A stretch of DNA of 64,000 nt, from positions 36,742,721 to 36,806,720 of the forward strand of contig OZ024874.1 in NCBI GenBank assembly GCA_964017185.1. Direction: 5' to 3'. The translations under genes were made by a program, and so were the position numbers. The notes under the pieces are model-generated. The model made no database searches and had not been told where the DNA came from. It saw only the letters and a program-made list of their open reading frames with translations. Positions 24,534 to 37,121 of the stretch are shown here, piece after piece. The DNA is from Rugalucina vietnamica. Its lineage: Eukaryota; Mollusca; Bivalvia; Lucinida; Lucinidae. Each line of letters starts with the position of its first letter. Position 1 is the stretch's first letter.

Positions 24534-25981
24534 CCAGAGGACCAACGGTCCTGTAAAGACTCACCTGAGATCTGCTATATTAACCAAATATTTATTTAAA
24601 CAATTTGCCCTTTATGGGGCCCCACCAACCAATCAAAATAACGGATTAGGACAAAAGTCAACCAAACTGTAGAGGACTACTCTATAAACATTTCTGCAAA
24701 AATAGAATTCAAATATCTGCAATTGGACCAGAAAAAATAGCCAATTTCCACTTTTCCCGTTTTAAGTCTATCGAAACTTTAAGTTGCCATAGCAACCAGA
24801 TTTCTTATCCGACTGAAATAAAAAACATAAATTATGTAGAGACTACTGTCAGGAACATGTATACAAAGTACAGGCTTCATGCCGTAGACAATTTCTGAGG
24901 AGAAGATTTATAAATGTTTTTCAAAATTTTACCCTTTATGTGGCCCCAGCAACCAATCAAAATAAAGGATTAGGAAAAAAGTCATATGAAACATAGAAAT
25001 ATACGCAATAAATATTTCTGCAAAGACAAAATTCAATTACCTACAATTGGTCCAGAAAAAAATAGCTAATTTTCACTTTTTCCCATTATAAGTCTTTGGA
25101 AACCATAGCAACCAGAGTTCTTATCTGACTGGAATAAAAAACACAAATTATGTAGAGGCTACTGTAAGGAACATGTATACAAAGTACACGATTCATCCAC
25201 TTGACAGTTTCTGAGAAGAAGATTTTTGAATGTTTTTATTTCAAAATTTGCCCTTTATGGGGCCCCAGCAACCAATCAAAATAAAGGATTAGGACAAAAC
25301 TCATAAGAAACGTCAAACACTACTCAATAAACATTTCTGCAAAAACAAAATTCAAATGTCTGCAATTTTAGCGGAAAAATAGTCGATTTCCACTTTTCCC
25401 ATTATAAGTCTATGGAAACTTTAAGTTGCCATAGCAACCAGAGTTCTTATCCGCCTGGAATAAAAAACATAAATTAAGTAGAGGCCACTATCAAGAACAT
25501 GTATACAAAGTACAGGCTTAATCCCCTTGACAGTTTCTGAGAAGAAGATTTTTGAATGTTTTTCGAAATTTTGCCCTATATGGGGCCCCTGCAACCAATC
25601 AAAATAAAGGATTAGGACAAAAGTCACATGAAACGTAGAGGACTACTCAATAAACATTTCTGCAAAAACAAAATTCAAATATCTCCAACAAGACAGCAAA
25701 AACTGGCAATTTTCACTTTTTTCCATTATACATGTAAGTCTATGGGAAGCATAAGTTGCCATAGCAACCAGAGTTCTTATCCGATCAAAACAAAAAACAT
25801 AATTATTCTTTCCCCCTATCTGTAGATGGTGTATGTGTAATATGAGAACAATCAGCCCAGCGGTTTCAGAGAAGAAGATCTTTGAAATTGTGGACGTGGA
25901 CGGACAGACGGACGACGGACAGACGCCGGAGCATGGGTATACTATAAGCTCACCTATGAGCCTTCAGCTCAGGTGAGCTAA
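24534..25981 (+). mobile_element. F1 element, core type c
   Basis: CCAGAGGACCAACGGTCCTG at the 5' end; hairpin and GAGCTAA at 25981. About four type-c units of ~320 bp have GTTGCCATAGCAACC and GGGGCCCCAGCAACCAATCA boxes. It splits the minus-strand transposon; rejoining the flanks gives the five-A run found in the sister copy near 44065. Confidence 0.85.
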
Positions 25982-26260
25982 AAACATCCTTTAAATTAAA
26001 TTTAAACAAAAAAAAAAATTCGTGACTGTCATCTTTTTCGCCGCGAAACACCAGTCAATTGATTTTTATGCGTAATGACAGGTATACTTTTTCGCCGTGT
26101 TCCGCCGCAGAATTTCGTCGCAAAATCCGGAACTTCACAGCGGAATTTCGCCGCGAAATTCCGCGCTGACTTTTATCTTTCACACAATGTCGCTGTGAAA
26201 TTTTACAATTAGCCGTTAACAAATTACGGCTAATTTGGGTTTTTAGCCATAACACCACTG

Positions 26261-26524
26261 TACATACTCCTATAGAGGGACAGAAGGACAAAAGAACAGA
26301 AAGCCAAAAACTATGTTCCTCCGCTTTTCTTCCAAAAGGCAGAGGACAATAAATAACTGTGAGGATGTTACCTTCATTTTATCTATCTTCGTATACTGAG
26401 TCCATAAATTCCTGATCATCATCTCAGGTGTGGGGTGGGTGCTAAATTTTGAGTTTAGCATGATTGGGAGAACATTCGGGATGGGCCATTAAAACTATTT
26501 ACAAGAAGTTAAACAATGGCATAC
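26261..26524. other. Spacer
   Basis: No recognised repeat or gene. Confidence 0.4.
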
Positions 26525-27570
26525 AATGTATTCCGCTGAACGGATCTTACCCGCACCTCAAATCTCCGCATCGACCATGCGGAACTCTGCACAACATATG
26601 CAGAATTCCGCATGAACATGCGGAACTCCGCAAAGGTTTTACAATATGCGGAATTTCTTCCGCATCTCTCATCGGAAACTTTTCCACACCAGCAGCGGAA
26701 AAATCAGACTTTATCTTCATTATACTACTGTTTATTGTGCCTACCTCTCTGTCGTACTCGTTCCCTTTCGTTCCTGTTGAAACCTACCCGGATGGCTACC
26801 TTGTTGGGAAAGAACTAGTCATTCTGCTCTTCAAATGTATTGTCGGAAAATGTTTTGTTGTGTTTTATGTATTTTCTTTCCCACCCACTGTCTATGTTGG
26901 GACTTTAAATTTAATTGCATTGATTCCTGGTCCCTCTATTCTTACTTTAATTTTTTTTTAGTGCGGAAACAATGCGGAAATTGTAGACTCAGACAATTTT
27001 TGAAGCGGAAAATATCTTAAAAAAATTTTCTATGCAGACCTTTCGGACTTTGATTATTTTACATGCGGAAAATTACTTAGAAAAATTTTACTTGGACAAT
27101 CTTTTTATATGGGACTATTCCATTGTATCTTAGGAAAATTATAGTGCAGAACTTTTGACTTTTTACAAACAGAAAATTTCATAAAAAAATTACCAAATTA
27201 TTGCTGCCATGTATTTCTGGACTCAAACTGTCAAATATTAGGGGTAGAAGTGTTTGAAAGGGCGTGTTCTGACATGTGCCATTTTTAGAATTGTGTTATT
27301 TTTTAAATGCTGTTAAGGAGTTTAGTTCTCTAGCATTGTAAGTAGCCCTTATTTCATTCATTGGTACGAATTGTCTTTTTATGTTGCTCTATGCCTTCTC
27401 TGTGTTGAAATATGCTACTGCAGATTGCTTCAATAAATTTTGTCTCAGGCCATGAATTTAGTTCAACACACATAGAGTGAAAAAAACATGATTCACCTGG
27501 AACATTGAAATCTCTAGAGTGTTAGATTTCAAGAAAAGAACTGACTTAAAACTATTTTAATGAAAGAATT

Positions 27571-27740
27571 TTATGGTATATACTTTGTTCCAATTAAACT
27601 ATTTATTTTGCAAGAAAAACAAACTATAAGGAACTTGTAAATCTTGTAAAAAATTTTATGGTATATGCTTTGTTCTAATTAAAATATTTATTTTGCATGA
27701 AAAACAAACTATAAGGAACTTGTAAATCTGTTAGAACAGG
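27571..27740. repeat. 85-bp tandem duplication
   Basis: TTATGGTATATACTTTGTTC and TTATGGTATATGCTTTGTTC start two successive units ending AAGGAACTTGTAAATCT. The same pair is present in segment-B copy 2 (about 36039-36208). Confidence 0.85.
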
Positions 27741-27811
27741 ACCGGGAGTATGGGGGCCTATTGGTTTATTATTCCTTTACTATTTTATTATAGTCATATT
27801 ATTTTTTATCA

Positions 27812-28084
27812 GATGGCCTAGTGGAAAGAGCATCAGGCTCCGAATCAAGCGGTTCTGGGTTCCAACCCTAATAGTCCCGGGACTTGAAAATAATTTTAGA
27901 GGTCAAGCCTCATATTTCCAATATGGAATGCAGTTTATCTGCTAAGATTTCCAACGGTTGGGCCCAAACTACAACCCTAATGGTGTTGGGCTGTCCTTGA
28001 CCAACTGTTAGGCAATATAAACAGTATTCATCCAAATATGACTGAAATATTATTGAATGGGATGTTAAACCACAATACAAAATT
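27812..28084 (+). mobile_element. tRNA-derived SINE
   Basis: A tRNA-like head has an A-box region GATGGCCTAGTGGAAAGAGC and a B-box GGTTCTGGGTTCCAA. A central domain follows, then a tail GGGATGTTAAACCACAATAC typical of molluscan SINEs whose 3' ends are shared with a LINE. The B-box has GTTCCAA instead of GTTCGAA, so it is probably inactive. Could be Meta/RUDI-like; not certain. Confidence 0.7.
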
Positions 28085-28497
28085 ACAGGTCTTCATATAC
28101 AATAGTTATTTCTCAAAGCAATTCAGACATAACTTTCTCCAGATTAAAATGTGTTTCCTTTCCATTCTCTGAAACAGCCTGGCCTTAAGTAAGAGTAGAG
28201 ATTGTACAATCAAATCCAAAATCCCACACCGGATACCAGGCGAGTGATTAAGTACAGCACAATACAACATAAAAATGTTGAAGAGCAAAATGATTAGTTC
28301 AGTCCCAACAAAGATAGCCATCTGGCTTGCATCAACCAAATATAAAAGTGACAACAGAAAAGCAGACAGAATAAACAGAAAACATGAAGAAAAATCACGG
28401 CAAAACCGCCTTGGAACTGTCAGTGAAGAAATTATTGGAGGACTTAAATCAATTTTATGTGACCACAATCCTCACCATTTTTCCCTTAAAAGCCAAA

Positions 28498-30471
28498 CCA
28501 GAGGACCAATGGTCCTGTAAACGCTCACCTGAGACCTGAGATATATACATGTACCAATAAACTTGTTAGACTAGAATGGTACAATGCATGTATATAACCC
28601 TAGGGCAGGGTCAGAATAACTACTGGAGTCAATGTCTTTTTCAAATCATAAAAAATTAAGTCCATTTGCCAATTAACTGCAAGTTTTGTGCTTCAAATGA
28701 CATTTTAACAATTTTCTCCATTCAAATACATGGGCGATCTAAGTTCACCTTGCCATGAAATAGGTCAAGGTCACCTAGTGTCATGATTTATACAAATTTT
28801 GTAGACCTCCGTTCCTTAATGCTTCATGCCAAGTTTCAAAATCATAGGCCTTCTGGTTCTGAAGAAGAAGATTTTTAAAAAAATTTGCTATTTATAGCCA
28901 TGGCGGCTATCTTGGTCATGTGACCTTGACCATTTATATAAACTTTCATTTCCTCTTCCTAAGGATGCTCCACATCAAGTTTGGCTTTGATTGGCTAAGC
29001 AGTTTCTGAGAAAAAGCTGTTTGAATATTATGGTCATCTACATGTATATAGCTCCGGGGCAGGGGCAGACAACCCCTGGGCCTAAAATATTTTCATAAGC
29101 ATAAATCTTCTGTCCATTTGCTCATTCCTAGCAAGTTTTCTGCCATTACATGACATTTTCCTATTTTTTCCCATTCAAATGCATGGGCGACCTAAGTTGA
29201 CCTTGCCGTAAAATAGGTCAAGGTCATCCCAGGGTCATGATTTATATAAATTTTGTAGAGCTCCATTCCCAGATGCTTCATACCAAGTTTCAAAATCATA
29301 GGCCTTCTGGTTCTGAAGAAGAAGATTTTTAAACATTTTTGCTATTTATAGCCATGGCGGCCATATTGGTCATGTGACCTTGACCATTTATATTCCCTCT
29401 TCCTACGGATGCTCCACAAAAAGTTTGGCTTTGATTGGCCTAGCAGTTTCAGAGAAGAAGATGTTTCAATATTATGGTCATATACATGTATATAGCCCCG
29501 GGGCAGGGGCAGACAACCCCCTGGGCCCAAAATATTTTCTTAAACATAAATCTTCTGTCCATTTGCTCATTTCTAGCAAGTTTTCTGCCATTTAATTACA
29601 TTTTCCTATTTTTTCCCATTCCAATGCATGGGAGACCTAAGTTGACCTTGCCATAAAATAGGTCAAGGTCATCCCAGGGTCATGATTTATATTAACTTTG
29701 TAGAGCTCCATTCCCAGATGCTTCACACCAAGTTTCAAAATCATAGGCCTTCTGGTTCAAAAGAAGAAGATTTTTAAACGTTTTTGCTATTTATAGCCAT
29801 GGCGGCCATCTTTGTCATGTGACCTTAACCATTTATATAAACTTTCATTCCCCCTTCCCAAGGATGCTCCACATGAAGTTTGGCTTTGATTGGCCTAGCG
29901 CTTTCAGAGAAGAAGATGTTTGAATATTATGGTCATATACATGTATATAGCCCTGGGGCAGGGGCAGACAACACCCCAGGGGCTAAAATTTTCCATTAAC
30001 ATTAATCTTCTGTCCATTTGCCTATTCCCAGTAAGTTTTACCCATTAAATAGCATTTTACCATTTTTTCCCATTCAAATGCATTGGCGACCTAAGTTGAC
30101 CTTGCCGTAAAATAGGTCAAGGTCATCCTAGGGTCATGATTTATATAAACTATGATGGGCCCGCGTCCCCGATGCTACATACCAAGTTTCGTGGAAATCG
30201 GCCCACTGGTTCTGGAGAAGAAGATTTTTAATGGTTTTTGCTATTTATAGCCATGGCGGCCATCTTGGTCATGTGACCTGGACCATTTATATAAACTTTC
30301 GTTCCCCCTCCCTAAGGATGCTCGACATGAAGTTTGGCTTTGATTGGCCAAGCAGTTTCAGAGGAGAAGATCTTTGAAATTGTGGACGACGGACGACGAC
30401 GGACGACGACGGACGACGGAGCATGGGTATACTATAAGCTCACCTGTGAGCCTTCGGCTCAGGTGAGCTAA
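28498..30471 (+). mobile_element. F1 element, core type b variant
   Basis: CCAGAGGACCAATGGTCCTG to hairpin and CTAA at 30471. About four units have TTTATAGCCATGGCGGCCAT in place of the CArG-bearing phrase and TCAAAATCATAGGCCTTCTG boxes; the last unit has type-a features (ATGATGGGCCCGCGTCCCCG). Its first ~140 bp are part of segment B, so segment B carries an F1 5' end as passenger. Confidence 0.85.
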
Positions 30472-31040
30472 TAAAAGTCATTTGAAGCCTAGGGAATGCC
30501 GAATCAAACGTTTGTATAAATGCAGTAAATGGTTCAGGTCACATGACCAAGGTGGTTGCCACACCCATATATGGTAAAAACCTTCTTTGGAGCAGAAAGT
30601 CCAATATTGAATTCTGCATCATGCAGAGATCTTCATCATGCGGAATATGTTCCCAGGGCGCCTGGTGACTTTTGGTGTTAAAAATATAGATCAGGTTCAA
30701 AAATATAGGTTTTTTGAGGCCAGATAGGATATTTATAGAATGAAGAAAACAAGCTAAATTAATGTTTATCAACCAGCAGTCTACTCTTTTACACACATGA
30801 TACATCTGGGAGGCCAAACAGATATATTTCCTCTTTCCAAAATAGAAATGAAGATTGAACAAAAAAGAAATTCTTGATAGCTGGAATTCTTGATCTGAAG
30901 TTCCAAATCGAGAGATTTATAAAATATTACATGTACTTGGAAATTTTGAAATTCCAAATGGGGAGATTGTTTTCAAAAGTAGGGAGATCCTCAAAAAAAA
31001 AAAAAGAAACTAGAAAATGTGTTTATGAAACACTATGCCC
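30472..31040. other. Spacer with F1 fragment and palindromic motifs
   Basis: 30537-30590 is a minus-strand scrap of an F1 unit (ACCATATATGGGTGTGGC on the minus strand). 30617-30647 holds TTCTGCATCATGCAGA and ATCATGCGGAAT motifs related to the array at 42311-42480. A (A)n run lies near 30993-31004. No gene is seen. Confidence 0.5.
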
Positions 31041-33285
31041 CCAACTGGTAAGTCACTTTCAAGATGTAAAAATGTCCAAAAAATGACTAAGTTCAAATTG
31101 TAAAAAAAAGTGACAACCAGAGGACCATTGGTCCTGAAATCGCTCACCTGAGATTCGGTCTTGCATGACCTTTAGCTAATGTCATGTTGGTCAATGTAAA
31201 AAGTAAACTTGACCTCTAATACTCAAATAATTAATGAAAATTTACCTTTTTGGGGGCCCCAGCAACCAATCAAAATAAGGTATTAGTGCAAAAGTAATAT
31301 TCCCCATTATAAGTCTAAGAAAACTAAAAGTAGCCATAGCAACCAGAGTTCTTATCTGACTGGAACAAAAAACATTTTTTGTAGAGGCTAATGCCAGGAA
31401 CATGTGTGCTAAGTATCAGCTTCATAAAGCAAACAGTTTCAGAGAAGAAGATTTTTAAAGATTTTTTTCGAAAATTTGCCCTTTTTGGGGCCCCAGCAAC
31501 CAATCAAAATAAGCGATCAGGATGAAGGTGATCTGAAACGTAGTGCATTACTCAATAAACATTTCTCTAAAAATAAAAATGAGACTGCAGTAATAGCAAA
31601 TTTTCACTTTTCCCATTATAAGTCTATGGTAGCAACCAGAGTTCTTATCTGACTGGAACAAAAAACAACTTTTTTGTAGATGCTAATGCCAGGAACATGT
31701 ATGCAAAGTATCAGCTTCATAAAGCAAACAGTTTCTGAGAAGAAGATTTTCTTAGGGATTTTTTTCGAAAATTTGCCCTTTTTGGGGCCCCAGCAACCAA
31801 TCAAAGTAAGCGATCAGGATGAAGGTCATCTGAAACGTAGTGCATTACTCAAAAAACATTTCTCTAAAAATAAAATTCGAATATCTCCAATGAGACTGCA
31901 GAAATAGCAAATTTTCACTTTTCCCATTATAAGTCTATTGAAACTGAAAATTGCCATAGCAACCAGAGTTCGTATCCGACTGGAACAAAAAAACAACTTT
32001 TTTGTAGAGGCTAATGCCAGGAACATGTATGCAAAGTATCAACTTAATAAAGCAAACAGTTTCTGAGAAGAAGATTTTTTTTCTTCGAAAATTTGCCCTT
32101 TTGGGGCCCCTGCAACCAATCAAAATAAGTGATTAGAATGAAGGTCATCTGAAACATAGTGCATTACTCAATAAACATTTCTCTAAAAATAAAATTCAAA
32201 TATCTCCAATGAGACTGCAGAAACAGCAAATTTTCACTTTTCCCATTATAAGTCTATGGAAACTGAAAGTTGCCATAGCAACCAGAGTTCTAATCTGACT
32301 GGAACAAAAAACAACTTTTTTGTAGAGGCTAATGCCAGGAACATGTATGCAAAGTATCAGCTTCATAAAGCAAACAGTTTCTGAGTCTGAGGAGAAGATT
32401 TTTAAAGATTTTTTCGAAAATTTGTCCTTTTTTGGGCCCCAGCAACCAATCAAGATAAGCAATCAGGATGAAGGTCATCTGAAATGTAGAGCACTACTCA
32501 ATAAACATTTCTCAAAAAATAAAACTCAAATATCTCCAATGAGAAAGCAAAAATTTGCAATTTCCACTTTTTTCCATTATAAGTCGATGGGATGTATAAG
32601 TTGCCATGGCAACCAGAGTTCTTATCCGATCTGAACAAAAAACAACATTTTTGCCCCCCTCCCCCTCCTGTGGATGCTTTATGCCAAATATCAAAAGTTT
32701 TGGCCACACAGCTTCAGAGGAGATGTCATTTGAAATTGTGGACGACGACGGACGGACAACGGACGGACAACGGATACCTACCTATCCTTTAAGCTCACCT
32801 TTGAGCCTTCAGCTCAGGTGAGCTAAAAATTAATCTGAAGAATATATCCCAAACCACATGCATATCTTCAAAGCATGGTCACAATGTCTACAAAGTTTCA
32901 AAAGTATCGGTATTAAATTGTAGTAGGAGTTGCGCACACAAGGTACCCTCTATCCATTCACTAAAATGCCCGAAAAAATGACTAAGTTCAAATTGTGAAA
33001 AAAAAGACAAAAATAATCCAAGGATTATATCCAAACCACATGCATATCTTCAGACCATGCCCATAGCACATGTAAAGTTTTAAATGAATTGGCATGAAAC
33101 TGTAGGAGGAGTTGTGCACACAAGGTACCCACTGCCCATTCACTTTCATTGTCAAAATGCCCGAAAAATGGCTAAGTTCAAATTGCGAAAAAAGTGACAA
33201 AAATTAATCTGAGGATTATATCCAAACCACATGCATATCTTCAAAGCATGGTCACAACATCTGTAAAGTTTCAAGAGAATCGGAA
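31040..33285 (-). repeat. Type-e tandem repeat, minus strand, split by an F1 insertion
   Basis: The pieces 31040-31116 and 32827-33285 read as the reverse complement of the 18253-19440 repeat. The flanks of the F1 copy between them join to GTGACAA|AAATTAATC, identical to the uninterrupted phrase at 33194-33210. Confidence 0.7.
31117..32826 (+). mobile_element. F1 element, core type c
   Basis: CCAGAGGACCATTGGTCCTG to hairpin and GAGCTAA at 32826. About five type-c units of ~320 bp each have the X-box-like GTTGCCATAGCAACC (32270, 32600 and others) and GGGGCCCCAGCAACCAATCA. The tail has a (GACG)n tract. Non-coding. Confidence 0.85.
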
Positions 33286-33928
33286 CCAGAGGACCAATGG
33301 TCCTGTAAACGCTCACCTGAGATCTGGGATATGTGACCTCAGCTGACCTTGCCATAAAATAGGTCAAGGTCATCCAGGGGTCATAATTATACAAACCTCG
33401 GTTTTTGGAGTGGGAATCTCTTTCTGATTGCGCCTTTTCCTGATCTTTGCCTACTTGTACCTTTTTGTAGAGCTCCATTCACTGATGCTTCAGGCAAAGT
33501 TTCAAAATCTTAGGTCTTCCAGTTCTGAAGAATGAGATTTATAAAGGCTTTGCTATTTATAGCCATGGTGGCCATCTTGGTCATCATTTGATCAAACTAT
33601 GATGGGCTGGAGTCCCAAATGCTACATACCAAGTTTCGTGAAAATCGGCCTGCTGGTTCACGACAAGAAGATTTTTTAGTGGTTTTTACCATATATGGGC
33701 GTGGCGGCCATCTTGGTCATGTGACCAAGATATCGCGAACAAAATTACAATGCCACTACCAAAAGGAGGCTCCACATAAAATTTCAACTAGATTGGCTAA
33801 GCGGTTTCAGAGAAGAAGTTCTTTGAAATTGTGGAAGACGGACCGACGGACGACGGATGGATGGACGGACGCCAGATCATGGCCATCCTATAAGCTCACC
33901 TTGTGAGCCTTCGGCTCAGGTGAGCTAA
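33286..33928 (+). mobile_element. Short F1 element, mixed type b/a core
   Basis: Starts CCAGAGGACCAATGGTCCTG and ends hairpin plus GAGCTAA at 33928. The first unit is type-b-like and then switches to a type-a unit near 33590. An unrelated ~70-bp insert (TTTTTGGAGTGGGAATCTCT...) sits in the first unit around 33400-33465. It shows that core types recombine. Confidence 0.8.
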
Positions 33929-33953
33929 AAATACCGACTGAGTGTCAAGATAT

Positions 33954-34990
33954 AAGGCAAAATCACTGAACCATGAAATTAGGTCACAGTGACCTAGGAC
34001 TACTTCAGGGTCATAGGTCTTGTCATATGCAAACATATCGTGAACACAGTATGTCCATATACAGGTCAAGGTCATCCTAGGGTCATCATTTTATCAAACT
34101 ATGATGGGCTGGAGTCCCAAATGCTACATACCAAGTTTCATGAAAATCGGCCTGCCGGTTCAGGAGAAGACATTAGTTGTTTTGCATCTACCACTTTTCA
34201 GGTCTCAGGCTGCAATAGTTTTCAAAAACTCCAAAGTTTTCACTTTTTCCCATGTAAAAGCCTATGCTTCCAAAATTGACCTTGCTGTAAAATAGGTCAA
34301 GGTCATCCTAGGGTCATCATTTTATCAAATTATGATGGGCTGGAGTCCCAAATGCTACATACCAAGTTTCGTGAAAATCGGTCTGCCGGTTCTGGAGAAG
34401 AAGATTTTTGAGTGGTTTTTACCATATACATGTATGGGCATGGCAGCCATCTTGGCAGCTGGATTTTGCGATCAAACTTTCATTACCCCTACCCATGGAT
34501 GCTCCACATAAAATTTCAGCTTGATTGGCCATGCAGTTTCAGAGAAGAAGAGCTTTGAAAAGTGTGTATGGATGACAGAACAATCAAGGTCAAGAGATGA
34601 CCTTGACCTAAATTAATCTCATACTTTCATTAGTTATTTTGCATTTACCACTTTTCAGGCCTCAGGCTGCAATAGTTTTCAAAAAATCCATAGTTTTCTC
34701 TTTTTCCCATGTAAAAGCCAAATTTGACCTTGCCGTAAAATAGGTCAAGGTCATCCAAGGGTCATCATTTTATCAAACTATGATGGGCTGCAGTCCCCAA
34801 TGCTACATACCAAGTTTCGTGGTAATCGGCCCACCAGTTCTGGAGAAGAAGATTTTTGAGTGGTTTTTACCATATATGGGCGTGGCAGCCATCTTGGTCA
34901 TGTGACCTGGATTTCGCGATCAAACTTGAAATACCACTACCCAAGGAGGCTCCACATAAAATTTCAACTAGATCGGCCAAGCGGTTTCAG
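33954..34990 (+). repeat. Segmental duplication A, copy 1 (type-a F1 sequence)
   Basis: 1037 bp recurring at 37122-38158 at equal length with few differences. It starts AAGGCAAAATCACTGAACC and is cut inside GCGGTTTCAG, where other copies continue with the rest of an F1 3' end. Confidence 0.85.
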
Positions 34991-34991
34991 A

Positions 34992-37107
34992 AATGTATTC
35001 CTCTGAACGGATCTTACCCGCACCTCAAATCTCCGCATCGACCATGCGGAACTCTGCACAACATATGCAGAATTCCGCATGAACATGCGAACTCCGCAAA
35101 GGTTTTACAATATGCGGAATTTCTTCAGCATCTCTCATCGGAAACTTTTCCACACCAGCAGCGGAAAAATCAGACTTTATCTTCATTATACTACTGTTTA
35201 TTGTGCCTACCTCTCTGTCATACTCGTTCCCTTTCGTTCCTGTTGAAACCTACCCGGATGGCTACCTTGTTGGGAAAGAACTAGTCATTCTGCTCTTCAA
35301 ATGTATTGTCGGAAAATGTTTTGTTGTGTTTTATGTATTTTCTTTCCCACCCGCTGTCTATGTTGGGACTTTAAATTTAATTGCATTGATTCCTGGTCCC
35401 TCTATTCTTACTTTAATACTTATTTAGTGCGGAAACAATGCGGAAATTGTAGACTCAGACAATTTTTGAAGCGGAAAATATCTTAAAAAAATTTTCTATG
35501 CAGACCTTTCGGACTTTGATTATTTTACATGCGTAAAATTATTTAGAAAAATTTTACTTGGACAATCTTTTTATAAGGGACTATTCCATTGTATCTTAGG
35601 AAAATTATAGTGCAGAACTTTTGACTTTTTACAAACAGAAAATTTCATAAAAAAAATTACCAAATTATTGCTGCCATGTATTTCTGGACTCAAACTGTCA
35701 AATATTAGGGGTAGAAGTGTTTGAAAGGGAGTGTTCTGACATGTGCCATTTTTAGAATTGTGTTATTTTTTAAATGCTGTTAAGGAGTTTAGTTCTCTAG
35801 CATTGTAAGTAGCCCTTATTTCATTCATTGGTACGAATTGTCTTTTTATGTTGCTCTATGCCTTCTCTGTGTTGAAATATGCTACTGCGGATTGCTTCAA
35901 TAAATTTTGTCTCAGGCCATGAATTTAGTTCAACACACATAGAGTGAAAAAAACATGATTCACCTGGAACATTGAAATCTCTAGAGTGTTAGATTTCAAG
36001 AAAAGAACTGACTTAAAACTATTTTAATGAAAGAATTTTATGGTATATACTTTGTTCCAATTAAACTATTTATTTTGCAAGAAAAACAAACTATAAGGAA
36101 CTTGTAAATCTTGTAAAAAATTTTTATGGTATATGCTTTGTTCTAATTAAAATATTTATTTTGCATGAAAAACAAACTATAAGGAACTTGTAAATCTGTT
36201 AGAACAGGACCGGGAGTATGGGGGCCTATTGGTTTATTATTCCTTTACTATTTTATTATAGTCATATTATTTTTTATCAGATGGCCTAGTGGAAAGAGCA
36301 TCAGGCTCCGAATCAAGCGGTTCTGGGTTCCAACCCTAATAGTCCCGGGACTTGAAAATAATTTTAGAGGTCAAGCCTCATATTTCCAATATGGAATGCA
36401 GTTTATCTGCTAAGATTTCCAACGGTTGGGCCCAAACTACAACCCTAATGGTGTTGGGCTGTCCTTGACCAACTGTTAGGCAATATAAACAGTATTCATC
36501 CAAATATGACTGAAATATTATTGAATGGGATGTTAAACCACAATACAAAATTACAGGTCTTCATATACAATAGTTATTTCTCAAAGCAATTCAGACATAA
36601 CTTTCTCCAGATTAAAATGTGTTTCCTTTCCATTCTCTGAAACAGCTTGGCCTTAAGTAAGAGTAGAGATTGTACAATCAAATCCAAAATCCCACACCGG
36701 ATACCAGGCGAGTGATTAAGTACAGCACAATACAACATAAAAATGTTGAAGAGCAAAATGATTAGTTCAGTCCCAACAAAGATAGCCATCTGGCTTACAT
36801 CAACCAAATATAAAAGTGACAACAGAAAAGCAGACAGAATAAACAGAAAACATGAAGAAAAATCACGGCAAAACCGCCTTGGAACTGTCAGTGAAGAAAT
36901 TACTGGAGGACTTAAATCAATTTTATGTGACCACAATCCTCACCATTTTTCCCTTAAAAGCCAAACCAGAGGACCAATGGTCCTGTAAACGCTCACCTGA
37001 GACCTGAGATATATACATGTACCAATAAACTTGTTAGACTAGAATGGTACAATGCATGTATATAACCCTAGGGCAGGGTCAGAATAACTCCTGGAGTCAA
37101 TGTCTTT
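34992..37107. repeat. Segmental duplication B, copy 2
   Basis: Near-identical to 26525-28639, including the SINE and the F1 5' end (36967 onward), and cut off at AATGTCTTT. It lies exactly between the two copies of segment A. The short frames it contains are the same unrecognised ones as in copy 1. Confidence 0.85.
36280..36552 (+). mobile_element. tRNA-derived SINE (duplicate)
   Basis: Second copy of the SINE at 27812-28084, carried in segment B; it did not insert independently because the flanks are duplicated too. Confidence 0.7.
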
Positions 37108-37121
37108 AAGGCAAAATCACT

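Larger units (their letters stand above)
19447..26260 (-). mobile_element. TA-type inverted-repeat transposon (copy 2), split by two F1 insertions
   Basis: Three pieces (19447-19524, 24443-24533, 25982-26260) match, on the minus strand, consecutive parts of the transposon at 43821-46420. The 26260 end is the same terminal repeat (minus strand CAGTGGTGTTATGGCTAAAA) followed by TA. The gaps are exactly the F1 copies 19525-24442 and 24534-25981. Its distal part is missing, replaced by type-e repeat. The subterminal region is rich in CGCGGCGAAA-like motifs. No transposase is seen. Confidence 0.75.
26525..28639. repeat. Segmental duplication B, copy 1
   Basis: This 2.1-kb stretch recurs almost unchanged at 34992-37107. 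It includes TTCCGCAT/ATGCGGAA motifs (26580-26700), a diverged inverted repeat (26720-26960 against 28160-28420), an 85-bp tandem duplication (27571-27740), a SINE (27812-28084) and the first ~140 bp of an F1 element. Two membrane-like open frames (165 aa plus, 120 aa minus) read the two arms of the inverted repeat and share a VG.EL.ILLF pattern; no family is recognised. Confidence 0.85.

Noticed and set aside
26464-26961. 165-residue hydrophobic frame in segment B (and 34856-35427 equivalents; 28106-28468 minus)
   Set aside because: No recognised family; the frames are on arms of an inverted repeat and in duplicated repeat DNA. Noted as an inverted repeat instead.
27812-28084. A functional tRNA gene
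   Set aside because: The B-box is imperfect (GTTCCAA), no cloverleaf closes, and a SINE body and tail follow.
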